In this document: positions 47,266 to 56,400 of the stretch, piece by piece | Position numbering within the stretch: position 1 is the first letter of the stretch | Layout of the letters: each line of letters starts with the position of its first letter | IMG/VR virus record: IMGVR_UViG_3300037010_002425 | Location: 1-64,000 of that record | Length of the DNA: 64,000 bases | DNA from: a virus | Strand: one strand, 5' to 3' | The notes under the pieces: generated by a model | What the model was told of the DNA's origin: nothing | The model's database searches: none | Seen by the model: only the letters and a program-made list of their open reading frames with translations | Position numbers and translations under genes: made by a program

Positions 47266-49250
47266 ACGCGGATGCCTCCGCTAGTGCGGATTTCGAGGGA
47301 GTCAGACGAGAAGGTAGGGAACTCTTCCTCCTCAAGCAGCACGTCTCCGCGCTGCGGAAACACGTCGACGACCAGCACGTCTCCCGCGGCGAAAGGCTTG
47401 GAGCCGACAACCGGTTTGAACGAGACAAGGCCGTCGTCGCTAGTGAACGTGTCCGTGACGTTGTAGCCAGACGTAGAAGGCGAGACGAGGTAGTACGTCG
47501 CGCCCGGTTGCGTAACGCTATAGAGCGTGTAGCGGTTCTCTACATTAATCGTTTGGCCTTCCGCCGACAATACAGCCACGGAAGCCGCAGAACCACGGTC
47601 CGGCACGAGACGCCAGCCAGCAGAGAAGTTTTCCGTCTCGGCGGTGAAGTCGGCGGCCTCGTCCACGAGGGAGTACGTGGCTACCTGGCTAACGCGCCCT
47701 TTGAGGCGCTCCCGAACGGCGTAACGGTTCGCGGCAAGGAAGGTCACAACGTATTGCCGGCGCTTTCGGTTCGGCGCCAAGTTCGTAATCGTGATGTCTC
47801 CGTTACCGGTGTTTCCCTGCAGCGGCTTCAGCGCTTTCGGGTTTGCCGTCAGGCCGACGATCTCCACGCGGTTGACGCCAGAGGGGCGAAGCGCTTCGAA
47901 CAGCGCCTGCAACCGCGTCGTCGACAGAAGGTCGAGGGGCCGCCCCTCGTCGTCTTTCCCCGCTGCCGCGAAGTCGAGCTGAGAGAAGTTCAGAATCCCG
48001 CTGTCTCGCGCGGTGTAGAGCTGCTCACGCACCAGCTGCTTGACGGCCGCCGCGCGAAAGTCGTTATCTACGTGAACGAGAAGCGAAAGGCCGCATTCCC
48101 GGTACAGAGCCGAGAACACGTTAACGCGCTCGTTCACCATCGAGGCAGTCTTAAAGAAGCGGCTAACGGACACAGCCAGCGCGGGCGTCACCTCCCCGCC
48201 GCCAGACGGGGCCACGAACAGGGAGACGGTGCGGCTCCCGCGAGGCTGGCCCGCAGAGGCGCGCACCCGGGAGATGCCGGGAAGGGTCGACGCGAGTGCC
48301 TGGTAGTCCTCCAGTGTCACAGCCCGCTGCAGGGTGGCGTTTCGCGTAGCCAGTGCACCTTTCGCCTCTCGGAGCGTAGCGGCTTCTTTCCCGCCAGTGG
48401 CGTCCGCCGCGTTGGTAATGGACAGGACGCATTGCGGCATCGAGACCTTCTCGTTAATGAGCCCTTTCGGGATGTTTCCGCGAATCCCGCCGGCGATGCG
48501 GAAGCTCGCGCGCAGCTCCGAGCCCGACGGCGGAACGGCCCCGTAGGTACCGTCGCCGAAAGCCAGAAACGTGTTGCCGATTTCGTCCGTGATGCGTCGG
48601 TAGTGGCGCGCGGTAGCTGCCGACAGCACGAGGTTGTCGACCTCCGCCCAAACAGACGAGCCGATTACGAGAGTGATCGAGCTGCCGAGCACGCCCTGCT
48701 GCGGAACCTGGAAGCGCTGGTTCGGTGCACCCGTTCCCACGCCCACAAGGATGTCTGTGACGCGCTCGCCCTCGACGCATTCAATCTCGACGAAACCCGC
48801 AATCGGGTAAGACGGGATGTCGAGCGCCGCCCGGGGAGAGTAGAAAACTTCCGCCTCTCCCCCGGCTCCGTTGCTAACGACGGCATCGAGGCCCACAGTG
48901 GCCGGATAAAGACCAGCGTCGGGGTCTAGCGTGAGTGCCATCACGACAGAGGCGGCCTCTGCTTCGCGCGGACGAAAGCCCACGGACCGGCCGATATTCA
49001 CGAGGGATTGCCGCCGGCGAGCCGAAGTCACGAAGCTCTCCTGCAAAAGAGAGTTGGTTTGGTAGGAGAGGAGGTCACCTAAGTACGCCGCAAGTTCGAC
49101 GTACATCATGTTGAAATCGTTGGGAACGTACGCCGTCCAGAGGGCGGAATACTTGCCCTGCGCGTAGGCCACGAGATCAGAGGTCATCGATTCAAAGTCG
49201 GCCGAGGTGTAGTCGACGACGGGGCTTACTCGGTTAGCGGAGAGGTCCAT
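47262..49250 (-). CDS. Baseplate J-like / gp6-like wedge protein, 662 aa
   Basis: A contractile-tail baseplate wedge protein. The N-terminus VDYTSADFESMTSDLVAYAQG and FNMMYVELAAYLGDLLSYQTN, then ESFVTSARRRQSLVNIGRSVGFRPREA, are hallmarks of the Baseplate_J family, followed by a central beta-domain and an IVGLTANPKAL-type C-terminal region. It overlaps the downstream tail gene by 4 bases and follows the gp25-like gene. Confidence 0.9.
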   Translation of the reverse strand: MDLSANRVSPVVDYTSADFESMTSDLVAYAQGKYSALWTAYVPNDFNMMYVELAAYLGDLLSYQTNSLLQESFVTSARRRQSLVNIGRSVGFRPREAEAASVVMALTLDPDAGLYPATVGLDAVVSNGAGGEAEVFYSPRAALDIPSYPIAGFVEIECVEGERVTDILVGVGTGAPNQRFQVPQQGVLGSSITLVIGSSVWAEVDNLVLSAATARHYRRITDEIGNTFLAFGDGTYGAVPPSGSELRASFRIAGGIRGNIPKGLINEKVSMPQCVLSITNAADATGGKEAATLREAKGALATRNATLQRAVTLEDYQALASTLPGISRVRASAGQPRGSRTVSLFVAPSGGGEVTPALAVSVSRFFKTASMVNERVNVFSALYRECGLSLLVHVDNDFRAAAVKQLVREQLYTARDSGILNFSQLDFAAAGKDDEGRPLDLLSTTRLQALFEALRPSGVNRVEIVGLTANPKALKPLQGNTGNGDITITNLAPNRKRRQYVVTFLAANRYAVRERLKGRVSQVATYSLVDEAADFTAETENFSAGWRLVPDRGSAASVAVLSAEGQTINVENRYTLYSVTQPGATYYLVSPSTSGYNVTDTFTSDDGLVSFKPVVGSKPFAAGDVLVVDVFPQRGDVLLEEEEFPTFSSDSLEIRTSGGIRV

Positions 49251-49256
49251 GTTTGC

Positions 49257-49682
49257 TCATTTCTTGACGGAGGGGTCGAGGTAGAACGGATAGATGAGAG
49301 AACCTTGCCGATTAGTAAGCCGGAAAGTCCAGCTCAGCTCGACGTAGAGAACGCCAGGCTCTCCCTCTCGAACGCCCGCGGTAGCACGAACGGCGGTCAC
49401 TCGGGGCTCTTGCGCCGAAACGGCATCTGCAAGCTGCGCCGGCACGATGGCTTGCGCTGAGTCGATGTCTGAAAAGAGGAGCTTCGACAACAAAACGCCC
49501 TCGTCCTCGCGCATCACCCGCTCGCCTAGGAGCGTTCCGACGAGGATGAGAATCGCCTGCGTCACGGCGGCCTCGCCTTCGGCCGGCTTGAGGCGGCCCG
49601 TCCTCGGGTCTACCTGGAGAGGGAACGCCACGGTGCGTCCCAGCGTATCCGTGTTTAGCAGCTGATAAAGGTTCGGAATCAT
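49257..49682 (-). CDS. gpW/gp25-like baseplate wedge protein, 141 aa
   Basis: Start at ATG 49682 (MIPNLYQLLNTDTLGR), overlapping the upstream stop codon (ATGA). The pattern ILILVGTLLGERVMREDEGVLLSKLLF, followed by a DAVSAQEPRV strand and an ELSWTFRLTNRQG end, is that of gp25/lysozyme-like baseplate wedge proteins of contractile tails. It lies between the 252-residue baseplate protein and baseplate J, the usual order. Confidence 0.85.
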   Translation of the reverse strand: MIPNLYQLLNTDTLGRTVAFPLQVDPRTGRLKPAEGEAAVTQAILILVGTLLGERVMREDEGVLLSKLLFSDIDSAQAIVPAQLADAVSAQEPRVTAVRATAGVREGEPGVLYVELSWTFRLTNRQGSLIYPFYLDPSVKK

Positions 49683-50437
49683 AGCTCTCCTGTAATCGGC
49701 GTGAGGTAGTTCGCGACGATAGCGTCGATGGCGTCGCACTTAGCGATGACGGCGTCAGGGTCGGCAAGCTCCGACGGAGACAGTCCCAGCGGGTAAACGC
49801 CGGCATCTTTTAGAGCCGCCTTAATCGGCGGGGCCGCCGCGAGCGCCAGGTCGAAAGCGGTTGTTACGAGGGCCAGAAGGTCGTTAATCGAGGCCATCTG
49901 GAATTGCTGATTCGCGACGAGAATCTCTTGCTGGCGTTTTGCGCATTCAGCCACGACCTGTAGGTTAGGGTCCGCGCTCTCCTCCATTTTCATGATGTCG
50001 AGGCTGGTCTGCACCTGCAGTTTCGAGCTTTCCGCCGCGCAGCGCATAATCGTCGAAACGGTGTTCAGCGTGTCTCTAACGAACTTGATCCACGGCAGCG
50101 GATTCGCTGGAAGCGGCACAAGGTTGAGGAGTCCGGGCAGCTCGTCTTTCGTGAAGGCGGTCACCTTTTTGACGAAGTCGACGAGGGCGAGCGGGTTAGT
50201 CACGATGCCCGGAAGGCCCAGGAAAAGCGTGATAAACGAGACGATGGGCTTGAGGGCGTTAAGCAACGGCACCAGCGGGCCAAGGCTCGCCGACAGCGCG
50301 ATGGTCAGCGCTTGCGGGTTCGGGCAGCAGGCATTCGGCAGGCTCGCCGGCGGCAGCCCCATCGGCAGCCGGATACCCAAGGTTTTGCACGGCGGCGGTT
50401 CTGCGCAAACGTCGACGGGAAACTTGATCTGCGCCAT
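49679..50437 (-). CDS. Baseplate-region protein, 252 aa
   Basis: No family is recognised. The N-terminus is Cys/Pro-rich (VDVCAEPPPCKTLG, NACCPNPQ). The middle has hydrophobic helices (LGPLVPLLNALKPIVSFITLFLG) that could span or pack in the baseplate core, then amphipathic helices. Placement between spike and gp25 genes points to a baseplate component. The start overlaps the spike stop codon (TAATG). Confidence 0.65.
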   Translation of the reverse strand: MAQIKFPVDVCAEPPPCKTLGIRLPMGLPPASLPNACCPNPQALTIALSASLGPLVPLLNALKPIVSFITLFLGLPGIVTNPLALVDFVKKVTAFTKDELPGLLNLVPLPANPLPWIKFVRDTLNTVSTIMRCAAESSKLQVQTSLDIMKMEESADPNLQVVAECAKRQQEILVANQQFQMASINDLLALVTTAFDLALAAAPPIKAALKDAGVYPLGLSPSELADPDAVIAKCDAIDAIVANYLTPITGEL

Positions 50438-51222
50438 TAGATGTCTTCTCCATTCTTCGTGACGTTTCGGCCGAGGATAGACGCTTGGTGGCCTGCAGCG
50501 TGCACCCCGTCTTGCCCAACAGTGAGCCCGCCGCCGCCCGGATAGGCGACAGAGAAGCGAGCCCCTTCTTTTAGGGCGACGACGAAGTCACCCTCCGGCT
50601 CGAAGAATTGGGCCCCCTTCGAGCGGATATGCACGCTGCCGTCGGCGTCGATGAGCAGGCAGGTCCCGGTAGGGTGCTGGTACCTGGCGCGCGGCTTCCC
50701 CGCCGATGCGTCAATCTCCAGGATATGCCCGCCTGGGTAGGTGAAGACGTGGTTATCGGGGTACTTGGGCCGCGTCTCCCGCGCTGTGTCTGCCGGAATA
50801 GTGACGCTAATGGCAGGCCCGCGCCCAGCCGAAGCCACCTTGCGCTCTTGCGTCCAGGTCGGCTCCAGCTCCCCGCGGGCTGCGGGCGGTGCTTCCGACG
50901 TTTGCGCGTCCGTGCCGGGTGTCCAGCCTGGCGAGTAGATAGGATTCGTGATGTAGCCGCGCTCGAACATGACAAACACCGCGCTATTAACGGGAGGAAC
51001 GTCCGTCGCCGAGCCGCTCATGGGCAGTGCCCAATCGAGCCACGATTCGCCACCGCGGTCTTCCGGGAAGATAGCTGGCACGTAGATGCGGACGCGCCCA
51101 CGCTTCTCGGGGTCTTTTACGTCGCGGACGAAGCCGAGTTCGATACCGAAGTATCGGTTGCGCATCTGCTCAACGTGCGGGTCTTGGTACGCCTCAGGGT
51201 CGGAGTTGTGTGCAGTAGCCAT
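50437..51222 (-). CDS. Baseplate spike protein, gpV/gp5-like, 261 aa
   Basis: The N-terminal part (YFGIELGFVRDVKDPEKRGRV then RIYVPAIFPED) is the OB-fold of phage spike proteins (gpV, gp5, VgrG-like), with the usual AVFVMFERGYITNPIY strand. The C-terminal half contains short beta repeats (GHILEIDASAGKPRARYQHP, CLLIDADGSVHIRSKG, GDFVVALKEG), as in the spike beta-helix. The start is ATG 51222 with an alternative GTG one codon earlier. It follows the hub gene. Confidence 0.85.
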   Translation of the reverse strand: MATAHNSDPEAYQDPHVEQMRNRYFGIELGFVRDVKDPEKRGRVRIYVPAIFPEDRGGESWLDWALPMSGSATDVPPVNSAVFVMFERGYITNPIYSPGWTPGTDAQTSEAPPAARGELEPTWTQERKVASAGRGPAISVTIPADTARETRPKYPDNHVFTYPGGHILEIDASAGKPRARYQHPTGTCLLIDADGSVHIRSKGAQFFEPEGDFVVALKEGARFSVAYPGGGGLTVGQDGVHAAGHQASILGRNVTKNGEDI

Positions 51223-52514
51223 CACTTCGTCTTCTGCGGCAGCGGCCGCGGTGCGGGGGGTTTCGCCTTGGGCGGGATTACGGTCAGCTTACCGGTAGCA
51301 GCCTCAATCTGCATTCGGAACGCGTTGTCTCCCGTCTTCGGCCCGCCGTCCTCCTTATTATTCTTGTTCCCGTTATCGGCAGGCTTTCCCGCACCCGTAC
51401 TGTTTCGCTTCCAGGAAACGGTCGTAGCGGCGCCGCTCCCGCTGATCGTGTCGTTAATCTCTTTCGTGTACCACTTCCCGTCGACCTGCTTCTCGATGCC
51501 CTTCCACGTGTAAAGCTCGCCGAGTTGGATAGACGGGGTTAGGGGGTGCGCGGACGACGCCTCGTTGGCACGGTCAAGCATCTGGGACCTGGCCGCTTCG
51601 AGCGTCTTCCTGGCGTTTGCGTTCGACGGCACGGGCCTGTTGACGGAGCGCGCGGCAGCGGGGTTGTTGATGACCTTTGCCTCGAAGCTGTTGCCGTTAA
51701 CGACGCCGCGCGGGCCGAGGTTGGGGCGCGCAGACAGCTGCACAACCTTCTTCGGAACGCCTGTCTCGACGTTCTTTTTCTTGTCGTCTTTCTTCTGGTC
51801 GTTCGCCCCGCTAGCCGAGCTTTTATAGGGCCCCAGGCTTTTAACCTTCGGCTTAAACGAGTTTACGTAGAGCCGTTCGGACGGGTCGTCGTGGTAGATG
51901 AACGTCCCGACAGGCGGCGAGTCGTATTGCTTCTTTCGGTAGACGAGGCGTGGCGGTGTGCCCTCTACGAGCACCTCGAAGTCGATGAGCATTGCTAGGT
52001 CGCGCAGGTAGCGGATGTCGTTCACGTCCCCAGGCTGTACCCACGCCTTCTTCGGGACGTCGCCAGATTCCTCGATAGTGGCCTGGAATCCGTGAAGCTT
52101 CGCGAGCTGCCGGGCAATCTCCGACGTCGACACCTTGCCCCAGTTTTTGCCCGCCGACGTTTGCGACATATTGAGGGCCATGTCGTAGAGAGTGATTACG
52201 ACGGTCCGGCGGTCGGCGTAGGACGGCTCCACCTCTCGAACGATGCCCGTAATGATGGGGCTCATGTCGTTAAGGTAGCCGTAGCGAAACGTCCACGTGG
52301 TGTTCGGAAACGTGCGCGGGTCGTCGAGTAGCCGACGCGTATCGTTGCGGAACGTGAACTTCGACTCGGCGCTCTTCGCCAGCTCTCGCTTATGCGTGAA
52401 CGTGGTGAGCTGACCGAGGAGGTCGGAAGCGTCCTTTCCGTTAATGTTAAGCAAAACAGCCGGCGCAAAGTTGCGCCGGCTCCATCCCCCAGATCCATCT
52501 TTTCTGTCGACCAT
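51222..52514 (-). CDS. Baseplate hub protein, gpD-like, 430 aa
   Basis: Start at ATG 52514 (MVDRKDGSGGWSRR) behind GGAGGA. Residues 1-230 match late-control gpD / gp27-type hub proteins (LLNINGKDASDLLGQL; SKFTFRNDTRRLL; YGYLNDMSPIITGIVREVEPS; STSEIARQLAKLHGF; IRYLRDLAMLIDFEVLVEGT). The second part has a Lys-rich linker (KKDDKKKN) and a final domain YTWKGIEKQVDGKWYTKEIN. It forms the ring that joins tube and spike. Confidence 0.85.
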   Translation of the reverse strand: MVDRKDGSGGWSRRNFAPAVLLNINGKDASDLLGQLTTFTHKRELAKSAESKFTFRNDTRRLLDDPRTFPNTTWTFRYGYLNDMSPIITGIVREVEPSYADRRTVVITLYDMALNMSQTSAGKNWGKVSTSEIARQLAKLHGFQATIEESGDVPKKAWVQPGDVNDIRYLRDLAMLIDFEVLVEGTPPRLVYRKKQYDSPPVGTFIYHDDPSERLYVNSFKPKVKSLGPYKSSASGANDQKKDDKKKNVETGVPKKVVQLSARPNLGPRGVVNGNSFEAKVINNPAAARSVNRPVPSNANARKTLEAARSQMLDRANEASSAHPLTPSIQLGELYTWKGIEKQVDGKWYTKEINDTISGSGAATTVSWKRNSTGAGKPADNGNKNNKEDGGPKTGDNAFRMQIEAATGKLTVIPPKAKPPAPRPLPQKTK

Positions 52515-52516
52515 GG

Positions 52517-53131
52517 TCAATCCTCCGGCAGGGTGTTGGCAGGGTTGCCAAAGTTGAGACATTCGAAGAAAGCCCTACTCGGCGCCGGACATACAAGCCG
52601 CCGAGGTTCGAGCTTCCGAATAGAGACGCGAGACAGCGCGACGGGGATTCCGGGGGCAGGAACACGCGTCGGGATAACCTCGACGGCCGAGTGTGCCGAG
52701 TTCACGCCCTGCACAACGGCCTCCATTCGCGTTGGCGTCGCCGGGTCGAGGTTTTCGACGACAATCCTATCTCCGACGGCAAAACGCGCAGGATGCGTCA
52801 CCGGGATAGAGGAAACGGTCATCCCGCCGACAAGCTCCGCACGGAGCTGCGCTTTGGCTTGGTAGACGATCTTCGTCTGTGGGTCGCGGAATGGGTCCAC
52901 GATGCTGCTGTAGTCAGCGATAATCCACCAGCGCTTGCCGCTCCCAAGGCGTTGCCAGGCAGCCTGGCTCCAGCGAAAGTCGGTGTCTCCGTAGAACTCT
53001 TGGTTATCCGAGTGCTGGGTAGCTGCCAGCGAGGGGCGTAGCGTCAGGTGTTCCGGTTCCACGAGACGGGCGTTTCCGTCGACGATGCGGATAACCTGGC
53101 AGTAGTTAGAGCGACTTTCGGCGGTAATCAC
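52517..53131 (-). CDS. Tail/baseplate protein, gp53-like features, 204 aa
   Basis: It contains AWQRLGSGKRWWIIADYSSIVDPF, the W..iA..N.i.DPf pattern found in gp53-type baseplate wedge and LysM-linked tail proteins, then a beta-rich region (VGDRIVVENLDPATPTRME). Placed between the tube-initiator-like gene and the hub, as expected for a baseplate protein. The stop codon is two bases before the hub ATG. Confidence 0.65.
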   Translation of the reverse strand: MITAESRSNYCQVIRIVDGNARLVEPEHLTLRPSLAATQHSDNQEFYGDTDFRWSQAAWQRLGSGKRWWIIADYSSIVDPFRDPQTKIVYQAKAQLRAELVGGMTVSSIPVTHPARFAVGDRIVVENLDPATPTRMEAVVQGVNSAHSAVEVIPTRVPAPGIPVALSRVSIRKLEPRRLVCPAPSRAFFECLNFGNPANTLPED

Positions 53132-53697
53132 AGGCGACCTCCCGAGCGGAAAACGGTGTCACGGAAGATGGTGTTTGTGACGATTCGAGCGAGGCTAACG
53201 GTGACGGTTGCTTTCGTAGGCGCGAGCTTCATCGAGAACTCGGTCACGTTCACGGAGACGTCCGCCGCCGTGCAAAGCTGGCCGCGAACGGCGGTTCCCA
53301 TCGAGAAGACGAGCCGAGGAGGGCCGTCGGCACCCGGCAGTCGCGGGTCTTCCGGAAGCGGCAGCGACATTAGAAAGTCAATCTCCGCTTGAAGCGAGAA
53401 TTGGCCACCGTCGCCTTCCTGCTGCGCGAGCCCCGCATCCGGGCGAAGGTCGTTAAGCATCTGCCGACCGCGGTTGCGCAGCGCCAGCTCGGCGTCAAGC
53501 ATGAGCGAGAGGCTGATGTCCTTTTCTTTAGAGCTCATCCAGCGGACAAGCTCGTGCGAGGCACCTGGAAGTGCGTCACGAGCGAGGCTCTGCGAGGCGC
53601 CGAGCGTCAGAGACGCCGGGTTAAAGAGGCAGCTGTAGACTTCCCCGGTGCGCACCAGGGCGATTGTTGCGCGGTCTGCTCGGTCTCCGAAAGGCAT
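53128..53697 (-). CDS. Contractile-injection-type tube initiator protein, 189 aa
   Basis: The sequence fits the CIS tube / tail tube-initiator family: VYSCLFNPASLTLGASQSLA, LPGASHELVRWMSSKEKDISLSLMLDA, then PPRLVFSMGTAVRGQLCTAADVSV and VTEFSMKLAPTKATVTVSL. These proteins cap the tube at the baseplate side. It lies directly downstream of the tape measure gene, which is the usual position. Confidence 0.8.
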   Translation of the reverse strand: MPFGDRADRATIALVRTGEVYSCLFNPASLTLGASQSLARDALPGASHELVRWMSSKEKDISLSLMLDAELALRNRGRQMLNDLRPDAGLAQQEGDGGQFSLQAEIDFLMSLPLPEDPRLPGADGPPRLVFSMGTAVRGQLCTAADVSVNVTEFSMKLAPTKATVTVSLARIVTNTIFRDTVFRSGGRL

Positions 53698-53699
53698 CG

Positions 53700-56147
53700 T
53701 TATCTCCCTGCAACGCCCATGTTTGCGCTCTGCCCTGCGATTGCGATTTCCTTCCCGTCAACCTGGACGGAGGTCTTATCGATCTTCTTGAGAAGCTCGC
53801 CGAGCAGCCGGTTATTGTCCGCCTGCAGACGAAGCTTTTCGCTGTCGATGGCGTCCCTGTTCTTTTGCACCCCGCCGTAGCTCCGCGCGCTGGCAATCTC
53901 AGAATCCGAAGCGTTGAGGCTCGCAAGCCGCGTGTCGCCCCCCTGCCCGTCCGTTGTGTAGTTGAGCGCCTCGTCGATTCCCATCGTACCTGGGCCGCTA
54001 ACGGCTCGCTTTTTAATTCTTTGCCCGCGGCGGATGCGGGCAGCGTCTTCGTCGTTAAGGTACTTCGAGGGGTCCTTCATGAACTCTTTCCGGCTAACGC
54101 CCATATTCGGGTCGTAGAGCTGGCCCATGTCGAAGTTGCCGTCTTTATCCTTGTAAGCGTCACCCTCCGAAGAGGCGTCTTTCTCGTCGAGTTCGCCCTT
54201 GTCGTGGAAAAGGGGCGCGGATGCCTTCTTTTTCTTTCCGGAGAGAAGCCCGCCCGTAATCAGGCTGCCCGCCATGTCCGCTACGTCTATGCCCGACTTT
54301 CCGCCTCCCTTAGAACCACCGAAGCGATCAAGAATATGGAACTTTTCTAGAACGGGCTTCATCTTTTCGCTCAACCACGAAAACGCCTCGCCGAGCAGGT
54401 GCACAATGTTTTTAACGCCGTTAATCCGCTCTTTCACGTGGAAGAACGCCATGCCGACGCGCACAATGGCGGTCGTAGTGCGCGTTACGGCGATGATGTA
54501 TTTCGTAACCTCGATTAGAGCCTCGGCCATAGAGTGCGCCGTGTCAGTCCAGTCCTCGGTAGAAGACTCGTTCGCCTTTACAGCGGTGTCGTTCAAACCC
54601 AGGGCGTCGAACAGCTCGTCGAACAGGTCTCCCAGCTCCTCGATCATCGGGATGAACGTCGGCGCGATGGCCTTGTATGCTTCGTCGAGCGTCGTAGAGA
54701 ACTCCTCCCACGCCGCGTTCAGCTTGTAGAAGACAGCTAGAGCGTCTTGAACGAAACCGAGGAGCCCCTGCTCCTGCAGCTTGTCCATCGTTTCGAGGCT
54801 CATCGTGGCCGCGGTACCGTCGAAGCTAGAAAACAGCTCCGAGAGGGCGCCGAACACGGTTTTGAGCTTCTCGAAGATAGTGATGCTTCCGCCCCATTTG
54901 CGCTCGATAACGTCCGCACCGGCCTTGAACAACAGAACGGTGCCGGCAACGATGGGCGCGAGGACGATCATCACGGGGATTAGCGCCGCCAGGGCGATGC
55001 CGGCGGGAATGAGTACCTCGGAGCCGATAACGGCCAGCTCTGCGCCAAAAGCGCCGAAAGCGGCCGTTGCCGAGATGACGGTTCCGACGACGGTGAGCAT
55101 TGCCACGGAAACTAGCGTCAGCCCCATCGCGAGCTTGGGCAGCCACGGTGCCGCAGAGAGAATCTTCGTTACCCACTCTACGCCGCGCGCTGCCAGGCGA
55201 ATGCCAGCAGCCGCGAGGTCGCCCACCATCTTCACGGCCGAGGAGAGGCCGGCCATGATCTCCTTGTTGGAGACGAGGTCGCCGAGCGCGCCAACGAGTT
55301 CCTTCACTCCGCGGGTAGCCGCCTGCAGGCCCTCTTTGCCTGCGCCAGCGCGAAGCTGCTGCAACAGGTCGGGAATCTGCGCGGTAACCTTGTTCCAGTT
55401 GTCCGCCTTCAGGGCGCCGGCGCCGCCGAACGTGGCCCCGAGTTCTTTAACGAGGTAGTTGTACTTGGCCTGCTGGTCAGTGAGGCCATCCATGTCCTTC
55501 TTCCACTTGCCCGTCACGGTCCTGGGCATGTCGAGGGCGTCTGTAATGGATTTCATGTCGCCAGAAACCGCCTCGCGGATGGCAAACATGAAGCCGCCGA
55601 CGTCGCGGCCAGAGGCATCTGCGGTGTCTTGGAGGATTTCCAGCGCCCGGACGGTTTCGCCCGTCTTAGAGACGAACTTCTGCGATTCTTCGGTGATACC
55701 GCCGAAGGGGTTAATCTTCATGCGGCCGAGAGAAGAGGCGAGGCCGATAGTGTCCTGGAAGGTAAACGTGAGCTTCGCCGAGTCTTTAAGGACCTGACCG
55801 TAGACGCTCTCCCAGGCGTCTCCGTAGGCGAACTTCAAGTCGGCCTGAGAGTCCTCGAACATCGCCGCGTCTTCGACAATCTTCTCGCCCATGTCATGCA
55901 TGGCGCCGGTAATGCGGCCCGTCAGGTTGCCGACCCGCTCCGACAGTCCTTGAAGGCTTTCCGCCATAGAATGCATGTCGGTTTTGGACAGGTTTTCGAG
56001 CTTGTCCTGCAGAGAGCCGAGAGAATAGCCAGCCGCGTATGCCACCTTGCCGGCGGTCTCCCCGAACGACGCGAGCGCCGATTCGATTAGGCCGAGTTTC
56101 CGGTCGGCCCCGCCTGCTACTTCGAATTCCATCTTGTACTTAGACAT
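53700..56147 (-). CDS. Tail tape measure protein, 815 aa
   Basis: Sets tail length and sits inside the tube. It has helical N- and C-terminal parts and a central hydrophobic stretch with several candidate transmembrane helices (about 345-425, GLTLVSVAMLTVVGTVISA; EVLIPAGIALAALIPVMIVL), typical of tape measures that insert in the host membrane. The C-terminus contains charged linkers and an SGKKKKAS segment. It is preceded by the frameshifting chaperone genes, which supports the call. Confidence 0.9.
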   Translation of the reverse strand: MSKYKMEFEVAGGADRKLGLIESALASFGETAGKVAYAAGYSLGSLQDKLENLSKTDMHSMAESLQGLSERVGNLTGRITGAMHDMGEKIVEDAAMFEDSQADLKFAYGDAWESVYGQVLKDSAKLTFTFQDTIGLASSLGRMKINPFGGITEESQKFVSKTGETVRALEILQDTADASGRDVGGFMFAIREAVSGDMKSITDALDMPRTVTGKWKKDMDGLTDQQAKYNYLVKELGATFGGAGALKADNWNKVTAQIPDLLQQLRAGAGKEGLQAATRGVKELVGALGDLVSNKEIMAGLSSAVKMVGDLAAAGIRLAARGVEWVTKILSAAPWLPKLAMGLTLVSVAMLTVVGTVISATAAFGAFGAELAVIGSEVLIPAGIALAALIPVMIVLAPIVAGTVLLFKAGADVIERKWGGSITIFEKLKTVFGALSELFSSFDGTAATMSLETMDKLQEQGLLGFVQDALAVFYKLNAAWEEFSTTLDEAYKAIAPTFIPMIEELGDLFDELFDALGLNDTAVKANESSTEDWTDTAHSMAEALIEVTKYIIAVTRTTTAIVRVGMAFFHVKERINGVKNIVHLLGEAFSWLSEKMKPVLEKFHILDRFGGSKGGGKSGIDVADMAGSLITGGLLSGKKKKASAPLFHDKGELDEKDASSEGDAYKDKDGNFDMGQLYDPNMGVSRKEFMKDPSKYLNDEDAARIRRGQRIKKRAVSGPGTMGIDEALNYTTDGQGGDTRLASLNASDSEIASARSYGGVQKNRDAIDSEKLRLQADNNRLLGELLKKIDKTSVQVDGKEIAIAGQSANMGVAGR

Positions 56148-56160
56148 ACGCGGCTAGCCT

Positions 56161-56400
56161 CTATTTCTGCTGGTTACGGGCTTCTGCCTCCTGGACGTAC
56201 CAAAGGCGTTCTTCGACGCTCAGGGCTCGGATTTCTCCTGGGCTCCATCCGTAGGCTTGAGCCAAGAGGATAGTGTGCGCCCAGATTCGCGGGACGGGGT
56301 GGCCGTGCCGGTCAAGAAGGTACCCTTCTCCCGGCCCGGATAGAAAAAACTGCGGCCCATGCTGAGAGGGGCAGTCCACTCCTGCTGGCAGCGCGGGCAC
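56161..56400 (-). CDS. Tail assembly chaperone, frameshift extension (gpT-like part)
   Basis: This frame overlaps the 3' end of the 294-residue gene in the -1 frame. The part used after frameshifting starts at 56343 and reads LSGPGEGYLLDRHGHP, then ILLAQAYGWSPGEIRALSVEERLW, typical of the short second domain of phage tail assembly chaperones. The free-standing start in this frame is a GTG without a ribosome binding site, so it is most likely made only as a fusion. Shift product length would be about 314 residues. Confidence 0.75.
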   Translation of the reverse strand: MPALPAGVDCPSQHGPQFFLSGPGEGYLLDRHGHPVPRIWAHTILLAQAYGWSPGEIRALSVEERLWYVQEAEARNQQK